From Hevea brasiliensis (lineage: Eukaryota > Streptophyta > Magnoliopsida > Malpighiales > Euphorbiaceae), in the NCBI RefSeq assembly GCF_030052815.1, contig NC_079509.1, forward strand, positions 45,626,750 to 45,690,749: a stretch of DNA of 64,000 bases, read 5' to 3'. How positions within the stretch are numbered: position 1 is the stretch's first letter; each line of letters opens with the position of its first letter. Positions 41,112 through 49,295 of this stretch are shown here, one piece after another. The notes under the pieces are model-generated. The model ran no database searches and had not been told where the DNA came from. It saw only the letters and a list, made by a program, of their open reading frames with translations. A program made the translations under genes and the position numbers.

Positions 41112-42218
41112 TTAGAGGCTTTGGACTGAAACAGTTGGTTGTTTTGAAGTCTTCATTCTACCCAACATGGCCGTGAGGTCATATGTGTTTTTTGTAACAG
41201 AGGGCAGAATAGAAGGTTTTTGCATTGGTTGTTCTTCAAAGGTTTTTAAAAGTTTTTCTAAAAATTCCTTTTGTAGTTGAGAATCTTCAACCTGTGTAAG
41301 GATTTCTAAGAGTAACTTCTGGTCTTTTGAAAGAACATTGATTTTCAATTTTGGTTTTGTAAACAGTTCATTTTCTGTTTCAGAATATGAACTTGTGATT
41401 AATTCATCAATTTGTAATCCTTCTTCATTTTCTGTGGGTTCAGAATTACTGGACTCACCTTCGGTTTCAACTAAAAGAGCAGTTATTTTATTAATAACTT
41501 CTTCTTCTAATTGTAACTCATGAAGTTTTTTGTTTAACTTGCAAAAATTTGCAGTGTGGCCTTTGTTACCACATTTGTAGCAAGTGAAATTTTTGACCTT
41601 TGATTTGGATTGAGGACTAGGTTTACTAGTCTTTTTTGGAAGTTTTTTGTAATAGGAATCTTTTTCTGGTTTTGAAGAGTTTTTGTATTTTTGGGATGAT
41701 TTTTTGTAAGGTTTTCTACTATAACTTCCTCCACAATCTGGAGTAGGGTTTTTAGTTCCTATTTCAAATTGTTTGCAGAAAGATCCTAACTCTTGGCGAG
41801 TTTTTCTCATTTTCCATTTCAGATGTTTTTGTAATTTCAAATCCTGATAGATTTTTAAACCTTCTTTTTTAGTGAGACTAACTAGTTCATCATAGGTTAA
41901 TTTATCATACGGGATTTGATTTCCAAATGCTTCCTTAATTTTATTCCTAACCTTTTCTCCTAAAAGGATCGGAAGTCCAGCAAGGAATTTTTCTTTCCAA
42001 AAGGGCTGATTAGAATCTTCTCTAAGCATTACCCTAGTAAGGAAAGTGTTTTTGTAATACTGAAAATTACTCAGTTTTTTGCATCTAAGATTTGAAAGGT
42101 GTTCGGCATTTTTATCGTTAAGATGAGATGGGTCACCTACGAAATGTAAGGAGATTGTTACTATCAAGGTGGCTACTGCATCTGGGGTTGGTTGGCCTAA
42201 CTCATCAAGAATTGGCAT
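41112..42218 (-). CDS. Component A coat protein core and CCHC knuckle (368 codons)
   Basis: Open frame from MPILDELGQP to a TAG at 41112. Residues ~1-150 are the coat-protein core (TLIVTISLHFVGDPSHL, LLGEKVRNKIKEAFGN). A Lys/Ser-rich basic stretch is followed by the knuckle CYKCGNKGHTANFC at ~215-228, then an acidic tail and the LLEILTQVEDSQLQKEF helical segment. The N-terminal part of the coat protein lies in the preceding frame (42245-44716), separated by loss of two bases at a CTG site near 42344. It binds and packages viral nucleic acid in living relatives. Confidence 0.85.
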   Translation of the reverse strand: MPILDELGQPTPDAVATLIVTISLHFVGDPSHLNDKNAEHLSNLRCKKLSNFQYYKNTFLTRVMLREDSNQPFWKEKFLAGLPILLGEKVRNKIKEAFGNQIPYDKLTYDELVSLTKKEGLKIYQDLKLQKHLKWKMRKTRQELGSFCKQFEIGTKNPTPDCGGSYSRKPYKKSSQKYKNSSKPEKDSYYKKLPKKTSKPSPQSKSKVKNFTCYKCGNKGHTANFCKLNKKLHELQLEEEVINKITALLVETEGESSNSEPTENEEGLQIDELITSSYSETENELFTKPKLKINVLSKDQKLLLEILTQVEDSQLQKEFLEKLLKTFEEQPMQKPSILPSVTKNTYDLTAMLGRMKTSKQPTVSVQSL

Positions 42219-42244
42219 GCCATCTTCTTGAGTTTGTATGGATT

Positions 42245-44716
42245 CTAGAATCTCAGATTTTTGTAGGTTTGTGAGATGATAATCCCACCATCCTTTGAGC
42301 TGTCCTGAGAATCCTGCAATGAGGAGTTCAGCAATAGCTCTGTTGGGGTTCCAGTTTGGGTTTTGTAAGCATTTGCTGCCATGGTCATTTGCTGGAGCAA
42401 ATTCAAGATGTTGTATTCAGACATACCATCTATGATCCATTCATAGACAGTAGAGGCATTGAATTTAGACTGGGTCAGGATTTCAGATCTATTTTCTATG
42501 CCTAAGTCTGGAGCTGTTATTGGGAGGGGTGTTGCTACCCGCGGCCAATAAAGTCTATTGATTTGTAAAGGTTTTGAAGACTGGATTTTTTCAGCTTGGA
42601 TGGGCTGGTTTTCTTGGCTTTGGACATCTGAATCTGAATCTTCCTCAATTATATTGACACTCCTTTGGGAGGTTTGAGGTGTTTCAGGTGCTACTGGAGT
42701 AGAAGTCGAAGCTTCTAGCCTAGTCTTCATGTCTCTCAAAGCTTGGATGAATTCAGAATTGTTGTTGTTTTGTAAATCCTTTTGACTGTTTTTGGAAACT
42801 TGGAATGGTTTGAAGATTGGGTTTTTCAATTTTGTATCCAGCTTAGTTTCAATTTGGGAAACTGTAGCCTGTTGGTTTTGTTCCATTTTTTGTAATTGCT
42901 TACCTATGGTATGCAAATGGGCATTTGTAAAGTTATTCTGTAGAACAATGTTTTTTATATTCACAGAATCACTCTCATTTGGAATTTTGTAAGGGGCTGC
43001 TTCTACTGTTTGTTCCAAGTGGGGAATTTTTACTATCCTAAGAGGAGGATGTTCAGACTGTATTTTTCTACCATCTGAAATTTCCCATTCAGGAACTTTG
43101 TTTCTAACAGTAACAGGATTAACAGACAGGTTTTCTTCTATTTGGTTAACAGACAGTTTTTCCTCTGCTTTCTTTAGAAGATCTTTTAGAGCCGCAATGA
43201 ACTCTGATTGATTATCTTCTGACTCCTGTTGTTTGGGTTTTGAAATTTGAGAAGGTTTTGAAATTGGATCTGATTTTTTGAAAGTTTTTGGAGTTTTGGA
43301 AAACGGGTATGAAATGTTATGCTCTTTAGCATACATCTCAAACCAATCAAAGAAAAGAATATGAACTCTATGTTGGTGTATAAAGTCATAATATTTCTTT
43401 TGAATTTCTTCCCTTTGATTATTGAAATTTTTGAAAAACCACATTTGCTTTTTATGATTTTTAGGAGAATAAAAATCATCACGCAAATATTGTCTGTCTA
43501 CTTCAAATTCTTTTTCAAGCACATTAAGTTCATGGTTTACATTTTCTGCAATGGCTGAAAAGGTAGGAGAAGTAGGTTCTGACTCTGTTTGGGTTTCATC
43601 CTGAACAGACTCGTTTTGTAAATTTGTATAAACTGGATGTGGAACATTTGTAGAGTAATTTACGTTTTGTAAAGTGGATCTAGGTATTTCTGAAGTAGAA
43701 AGCCTAGAAGCGCTAGGTAAGTCTGAGGTAGAATACCTAGGCTGAATATTTTGTATTTCAACTGGTTTTGTAAAAGGCAAACTAATGACAGAAGGTATAT
43801 GAGACACTCTTCCTATGTTTACAGTACTGGACGTTGAGGAATCATCTGAAAACCTAAGGCTTCTGTTAAAGCTAAGGCTGACTCTTCCATCGTCATACTG
43901 GGTTATTTGCCTAAGTTGAACGTTTGGCTCAACTATTTTTGAAGATTCTGGTTCTACTGCACCTTCTAAAATCCATTCTTCTGGTAGGGTTATGTCTTTC
44001 CATTGGATAGATCTAGGGATTACAGTGTTGGATTTTGTAAGATCAGTTTGTAAAAGCAAAGTTTCTCCTCTTTTACTTTGAAACTTATGTTTTGTAGCAA
44101 AAGCAGAAACCATAACTTTGTAATGAATTTTGTAAATTAGTGCAAGAGGAATAGATCCTTCAAGCATTTTGTAATTGTGAGTTTTGATTTGTAAAACAAG
44201 GGTTTTTGTAATATTACTGTCATTTAACGAAACAGTAAAATTTGGATAGCAATCAAAAGATATTGGTCCACTGCACAAACTAGACTCGACTGAACTAAGC
44301 AAGGAGTCCTGGAAGTTTATGAACCTAGTATCTCTAAGAACTGCTAGGATTGAGGTGTTCAACCCTTCTTTTGTAAGCGGTTTAATTCCAACTTGGACTA
44401 AACCTATATGGATGTATTTGTATTGTTTTTCACGGTGTTTTTGTAAGGATTTTTTAGATAGAAGAGAAATCGTCTCAAAAGGTTTTGTAATCTGAAGATC
44501 CCTCTCTTCAGTTTTGATTGTGAAATTAGTTTTGAAAAAATTGAGTTTTGTAGTCTGATAGATCTGATCCTTTTGTACTTTTGGAATTTCCCAATTATCT
44601 ATACATTTTTCAAAATTTTCGATTATTATTTCTTCACTATTAACTATCTTTCTCGACTCAGAGGACGAGGTAGAAGAGTTTGAAGAAGAAACTGTCCTAC
44701 AGAAAATTTGATTCAT
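42245..44716 (-). CDS. Component A movement protein - linker - coat protein N-terminus (823 codons)
   Basis: Open from ATG 44716 (MNQIFCRTV). Residues ~1-250 are the 30K-type movement domain, 250-390 the Ser/Thr-rich linker, 400-470 the aromatic helical block (FFDWFEMYAKEH), and ~540-640 the A-specific spacer (SVNQIEE, QLQKMEQNQQATVSQIE). An acidic SVNIIEEDSDSD patch follows, then the coat-protein start NILNLLQQMTMAANAYK. The last ~25 codons are out of frame after a 2-base loss at 42344. This shows that MP and coat protein are one polyprotein in component A. The 5' UTR and PBS upstream are intact. Confidence 0.88.
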   Translation of the reverse strand: MNQIFCRTVSSSNSSTSSSESRKIVNSEEIIIENFEKCIDNWEIPKVQKDQIYQTTKLNFFKTNFTIKTEERDLQITKPFETISLLSKKSLQKHREKQYKYIHIGLVQVGIKPLTKEGLNTSILAVLRDTRFINFQDSLLSSVESSLCSGPISFDCYPNFTVSLNDSNITKTLVLQIKTHNYKMLEGSIPLALIYKIHYKVMVSAFATKHKFQSKRGETLLLQTDLTKSNTVIPRSIQWKDITLPEEWILEGAVEPESSKIVEPNVQLRQITQYDDGRVSLSFNRSLRFSDDSSTSSTVNIGRVSHIPSVISLPFTKPVEIQNIQPRYSTSDLPSASRLSTSEIPRSTLQNVNYSTNVPHPVYTNLQNESVQDETQTESEPTSPTFSAIAENVNHELNVLEKEFEVDRQYLRDDFYSPKNHKKQMWFFKNFNNQREEIQKKYYDFIHQHRVHILFFDWFEMYAKEHNISYPFSKTPKTFKKSDPISKPSQISKPKQQESEDNQSEFIAALKDLLKKAEEKLSVNQIEENLSVNPVTVRNKVPEWEISDGRKIQSEHPPLRIVKIPHLEQTVEAAPYKIPNESDSVNIKNIVLQNNFTNAHLHTIGKQLQKMEQNQQATVSQIETKLDTKLKNPIFKPFQVSKNSQKDLQNNNNSEFIQALRDMKTRLEASTSTPVAPETPQTSQRSVNIIEEDSDSDVQSQENQPIQAEKIQSSKPLQINRLYWPRVATPLPITAPDLGIENRSEILTQSKFNASTVYEWIIDGMSEYNILNLLQQMTMAANAYKTQTGTPTELLLNSSLQDSQDSSKDGGIIISQTYKNLRF

Positions 44717-44933
44717 ACTTAAAGAATTTTTCTAGGTTGATCTTTTGAGTTAAGTGAGGTAATCGCACCAGGAATCACTGCCCTAAACACGCCCTCTCGG
44801 CTAAACACGGGACTTACAACCCAGGCCTGTTTACACCTCTAAAGAAGCTGTCTTATCACCTTAAGATCATCTTACCAACCTTAAAAATGTTTAAATGTGA
44901 ATCCGAACCTTAAATAGAACCTTTTCCCCCCCA
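44717..44933 (-). other. Viral 5' UTR of the full-length A unit
   Basis: Conserved UTR, same as for the B unit; no ORF of note. Confidence 0.88.
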
Positions 44934-44946
44934 GGCTCTGATACCA
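44934..44946 (-). other. Viral PBS at an inversion junction
   Basis: GGCTCTGATACCA. The viral copy begins exactly here. The next base on the plus strand already belongs to an opposite-strand MP fragment, with ACCAG shared at the joint. Confidence 0.92.
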
Positions 44947-45373
44947 GTTGAAATACAAAATATTCAGCCTAGGTATTCTACCTCAGATTTACCTAGCTCT
45001 TCTAGGTTTTCTACTTCAGAAATACCTAGATCCACTTTACAAAATGTAAATTACTCTACAAATGTTCCACATCCAGTTTATTCAAATTGGTAGCAACACC
45101 CCTCCCAATAACAGCTCCAGACTTAGGCATAGAAAATAGATCTGAAATCCTGACCCAGTCTAAATTCAATGCCTCTACTTTCTATGAATGGAACATAGAT
45201 GGTATGTCTGAATACAACATCTTGAATTTGCTCCAGCAAATGACCATGGCAGCAAATGCTTACAAAACCCAAGCTGGAACCCCAGACAGAGCTATTGCTG
45301 AACTCCTCATTGCAGGATTCTCAGGACAGCTCAAAGGATGGTGGGATTATCATCTCACGAACCTATAAAAATC
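44947..45373 (+). pseudogene. Scrambled MP-linker and coat-protein fragments (A type)
   Basis: 44947-45088 encodes linker residues (VEIQNIQPRYSTSDLPSSSRF...). At 45089 it jumps to the coat-protein N-terminus (LPITAPDLGIENRSEIL...TPDRAIAELLIAGFSGQLKGWWDYHLTN). An open frame of 93 codons spans 45087-45368. It ends where an inverted piece of the same gene begins. Confidence 0.75.
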
Positions 45374-45507
45374 TGGGATTGGTTGGCCTAACTCATCAAG
45401 AATTGGCACGCCATCTTCTTGAGTTTGTATGGATTCTAGAATCTCATATTTTTGTAGGTTCGTGAGATGATAATCCCACCATCCTTTGAGTTGTCCTGAG
45501 AATCGTC
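45374..45507 (-). pseudogene. Inverted coat-protein fragment forming a hairpin with 45316-45373
   Basis: The minus strand encodes GFSGQLKGWWDYHLTNLQK...EDGVPILDELGQ. Bases 45448-45505 are complementary to 45316-45373, giving an inverted repeat of ~58 bp with a ~75-bp spacer. Confidence 0.78.
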
Positions 45508-46263
45508 CTTAATCCTTCTGATTGGGGGCAAGAACTTACAAAACCAAAAATCTTCTCATTATCATTCCAAAACAAGATTGACCATTGCCAACATTTCAAT
45601 TCTCGGGATTACCATGTGCATGGTACAATACCTTTCTCATACAAAATCACAAGAATAGTCATGCATGGTTGTTCTATTTCCAAAAAACATTTGATCCTTC
45701 CAAAACCCCTTCATGGTTTGCTCAGTGGTTAAAGTATTTTGGTGCACTACCTGAAATTCTTACACCAGAAATATCAGAGAGTTTAAACCTTTTCAAAACC
45801 CATTACAAACCCTCACCTAAAGAGAAAAGGTTTCCTCCTCTTCTCTTGTTCTCTTCAAAATTCTTTTTACCTTGGGTTCTTATCTGGTTTTTTGAATTTC
45901 GACCCAAAGATGGATTGAATACAATCATCAGAAGGTTCAAGGTAAAATGGTGGGATTCATTTAATATCCCAGAAACAATTACAAACCAAGGAGTAAAAAC
46001 CTGGCTTAAGGGAAAAAAACCTTTTGCCACCAACTCCTACACAAAACTTTTCAAATCAATTATTTTTGGCTCAAAGATCACATGCCATGGCAAGATTAGC
46101 AGGAGCTAAAAAAGATGAAGAATATTTTGCAATAATGGAACAATTATTGCAAAACAGAACCAATTCTTCTGCAGCCAATTCTGACTCAGAACCCATCATA
46201 GATTTGGGAGATGATGATGAAGAAGGTTGTGGTACCTCTTCACAAATACAAAATCTGTTATAA
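45508..46263 (+). pseudogene. Component B C-terminal region, 5'-truncated
   Basis: Starts at the NPSDWGQELTK segment of the B C-terminal region. Small changes near 45602-45620 break the frame. Open stretches are 45585-46109 (WLFYFQKTFDPSKTPSWFAQW..., then out of frame after an extra A near 46019) and 46024-46263 (AMARLAGAKKDEEYFAIMEQLLQ...GCGTSSQIQNLL). The native end at TAA 46261-46263 is present here, unlike in the 31985 copy. It is followed directly by the purine tract and promoter, confirming the order in component B. Confidence 0.82.
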
Positions 46264-46301
46264 AAAAAAAAAGAAAAAAAAAAGAAAAAGAAAAAGAAAA
46301 A
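46264..46301 (+). repeat. Purine tract
   Basis: A-rich with single G residues; links the B C-terminus to the promoter. Confidence 0.85.
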
Positions 46302-46656
46302 GACCGGCAAAAGAAATTTATAGCGGCAAAATTATCCATTTTCTCTTCATTTTCCTTTTATTTTAACTTTTGTAATCATTTTTATTCTCTTTTCTCTCTT
46401 TCTTTTTCCTTTAATCATTTTTATTCTCTTCCTTTATTTCAAAACCAGACAGGACACTGTTCACCTGTCATATCTTGTACTGTTCGCTTTTTATTGTTCA
46501 CATGTGAAGGAGACAAGAAGCACTGTTCACACGTGAAGGCATCAAGTGGCAGACACTGTTCAAATCCTACAAAATTACAAAACTGCCCCTGGACACTTCT
46601 ATATAAGGGGGCATGAGCAACCTTTGTAAGTCCTACCTGGAATTACATCTCCAAAA
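46302..46656 (+). promoter_or_regulatory. Pararetrovirus promoter with truncated leader
   Basis: TATATAAG at 46600-46607 and upstream CTGTTC motifs. The leader is deleted from just after GGGGGCAT to GAGCAACCTTTGTAAGTCC and ends at 46656, where an opposite-strand leader begins. Confidence 0.75.
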
Positions 46657-47291
46657 CCTACCAAGGACGCACCGGGATCGAAAGGGGGATGTGCTAATAG
46701 GGAAGAAGCAATAATCTAGATCTTGAGCAATATATAAATAACTAAAGAAATAAACAAAATGCACAATAAAGGAAATCTTCAGAAATGAAAATTAAACTTG
46801 TAAATTAAAGATTAAATATATATATTCTATAGGCGGCAGAGCCAGTCAGTTAAGAATATATATACTTAACAAAATTAAAATTAAATTTGTAAATTTAAAT
46901 ATGAATATACATGTATATATTCAATAGGCGGCAGAGCCAGTCTGTTATGAACATATATATGTATATTTATGCAGATCAGGTGGTTTAACCGACCATATGC
47001 ATGCAAAAGCAAGAAATATTTGTAATTTTGTAAGAAAAGAATTGAAGAAAAACTTACTTCAAAACTTTATAAAATTTGTAAGATTTGTACAAAGGTTTGG
47101 AGATGTAATTCCGAGAAGGACTTACAAAGGTTGCTCAGCACATGAGCTTCCTAAGCTCTACTACAAGGAAGTTACAAGGTTTGTAAGTTTGTAGGCGAGG
47201 TAGAGATAGGGCAGGATGGGAAGTGAATCAACCTTCTTGTTCCTTCTGAACCTCGGGTTGAGACTTCTTCAGGACCTTCTTCGGATTCTCT
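46657..47291 (-). promoter_or_regulatory. Inverted leader fragment
   Basis: Begins (plus strand) at ACCAAGGACGC, i.e. within the first four bases of the PBS, and runs back through both GGCGGCAGAGCCAGTC segments to TTCGGATTCTC. With the preceding fragment it forms a head-to-head joint at the PBS edge. Confidence 0.75.
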
Positions 47292-47690
47292 TCCTCTCAA
47301 AAAACCCTTTCTCAAACTTTTCAAAACATTTCTCAAGCCCATGAGATTTTACAAATAGATTTTCAAACCGATGTTTCCCAACCAAATTCTTCTCAAATAG
47401 TTTTGTCTCAAACAAAATTAAAAAAGAAGTCTTCGGAATGGATTACAAAAACCCATTTTCAAAATGTTTTGATCATAGAGGATGAGTTCTTACACCAAGA
47501 TGCCTCTATGGCAATTTCAAAAGCCTTTACAAAAGGATGGTATTACAAACCTTGGGATCTTTCCAAAACCCAAGCCTACTACCAGGCAATACTTGAAATT
47601 ACTGGCTCAGCAAAATTCAAACATTTTTATCTAAAAGAAAATCATGCTGATCCGGCTTATTCAACTTGCCACATTCAAAATGTCCTTAAT
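47292..47690 (+). pseudogene. Component B C-terminal region fragment
   Basis: Encodes SSQKTLSQTFQNISQAHEILQ through HADPAYSTCHIQNVLN, open at 47403-47708 (101 codons, last residues foreign). Nearly identical to 52521-52916. Ends at the TRIM-like element. Confidence 0.8.
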
Positions 47691-47691
47691 T

Positions 47692-48035
47692 TGAACCAGA
47701 AAAGCTAGCTTGTCCAGTCAAGGCCCAGAATTATTATTATCCTTTCGGACCACATTGGGCATCCCAGGCATCCACTCTCCAACCCCTCTCCCACCGTGTG
47801 ACTTGAAAGGCCCCGGGTAGGGGCCCACATGAGCCCCATCTAGGGGGCATTATACACCACCAAGGTCTCTTGAGTTGGATTTTACTAACCCCTCCAAGAT
47901 TCGAACTCGGGACCTGGGGTAGCTTACCATGGCTCTGATACCATTTGAACCAGAAAAGCTAGCTTGTCCAGTCAAGGCCCAGAATTATTATTATCCTTTC
48001 GGACCACGTTGGGCATCCCAGGCATCCACTCTCCA
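47692..48035 (-). mobile_element. TRIM-like miniature LTR element (344 bp)
   Basis: Two 90-bp direct repeats (47692-47781 and 47946-48035) differ at one position and have TG...CA ends on the minus strand. Two bases inside the right repeat lies TGGTATCAGAGCCA (minus strand, 47930-47943), an initiator tRNA-Met PBS. A purine-rich GGTGGGAGAGGGG (minus strand, 47783-47795) sits next to the other repeat, as a polypurine tract should. There is no coding capacity. GAGTTCGAATCTTGG on the minus strand resembles a tRNA B box. No target duplication is visible because the flanks come from two different viral positions. It is the only sequence in the window unrelated to the virus or copia family. Confidence 0.7.
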
Positions 48036-48039
48036 ACCC

Positions 48040-48247
48040 TGATTTTTGTCCAAATATTAACCGTCTAGCAAAACCCTTGCATGATAGGTTAAAGAAAAAC
48101 CCTGCTCCATGGACAGATCATCACACTGAAGTGATCCGTCATATTAAACAACAGGTCCAAACCATTCCTTGTCTGCATTTAGCAGATCCATTAGCCCCTA
48201 AGGTAGTCGAAACAGATGCCTCAGAGTTAGGTTATGGTGGAATTTTA
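48040..48247 (+). pseudogene. Component B RT/RNase H border fragment
   Basis: Encodes DFCPNINRLAKPLHDRLKK...KVVETDASELGYGGIL, i.e. the end of RT and the first RNase H motif. Almost identical to 51665-51870. It then jumps into an MP gene. Confidence 0.82.
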
Positions 48248-48249
48248 AC

Positions 48250-49292
48250 AAAGTGATTTCACAATCAAAACTGAATAGAGGGATCTTCATATTACAAAAA
48301 CTTTTGAGACGATTTCTCTTCTGTCTCAAAAATCCTTACAAAAACACCGTGAAAAACAATACAAATACATCCATATAGGTTTAGTCCAAGTTGGAATTAA
48401 ACCGCTTACAAAAGAAGGGTTGAACACCTCAATCCTAGCAGTTCTTAGAGATACTAGGTTCATAAACTTCCAGGACTCCTTGCTTAGTTCAGTCGAGTCT
48501 AGTTTGTGCAGTGGACCAATATCTTTTGATTGCTATCCAAATTTTACTGTTTCGTTAAACGACAGTAATATTACAAAATCCCTTGTTTTACAAATCAAAA
48601 CTCACAATTACAAAATGCTTGAAGGATCTATTCCTCTTGCACTGATTTACAAAATTCATTACAAAGCTATGGTTTCTGCTTTTGCTACAAAACATAAGTT
48701 TCAAAGTAAAAGAGGAGAAACTTTGCTTTTACAAACTGATCTTACAAAATCCAACACTGTAATCCCTAGATCTATCCAATGGAAAGACATAACCCTACCA
48801 GAAGAATGGATTTTAGAAGGTGCAGTAGAACCAGAATCTTCAAAAATAGTTGAGCCAAACGTTCAACTTAGGCAAATAACCCAGTATGACGATGGAAGAG
48901 TCAGCCTTAGCTTTAACAGAAGCCTTAGGTTTTCAGATGATTCCTCAACGTCCAGTACTGTAGACATAGGAAGAGTGTCTCGTATACCTTCTGTCATTAG
49001 TTTGCCTTTTACAAAACCAGTTGAAATACAAAATATTCAGCCTAGGTATTCTACCTCAGACTTACCTAGCGCTTCTAGGCTTTCTACTTCAGAAATACCT
49101 AGATCCACTTTACAAAACGTAAATTACTCTACAAATGTTCCACATCCAGTTTATACAAATTTACAAAACGAGTCTGTTCAGGATGAAACCCAAACAGAGT
49201 CAGAACCTACTTCTCCTACCTTTTCAGCCATTACAGAAAATGTAAACCATGAACTTAATGTGCTTGAAAAAGAATTTGAAGTAGACAGATAA
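48250..49292 (+). pseudogene. Component B movement protein and linker, 5'-truncated
   Basis: Begins inside the movement domain (DFTIKTE), with an early stop near 48275. It is open at 48420-49292 (290 codons) through TRFINF, CYPNFTVSL, IQWKDITLPEEWIL and the Ser/Thr linker to FEVDR, then TAA at 49290-49292 where other copies have CAA. The ATG, 5' UTR, PBS and promoter are missing on the left. The protein continues in the same frame after the stop. Confidence 0.82.
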
Positions 49293-49295
49293 TAT

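Noticed and set aside
47692..48035. Possible SINE because of the tRNA B-box-like GTTCGAATC
   Set aside because: Two 90-bp direct terminal repeats, a PBS and a polypurine tract fit a TRIM better; no clear A box or 3' tail was seen.
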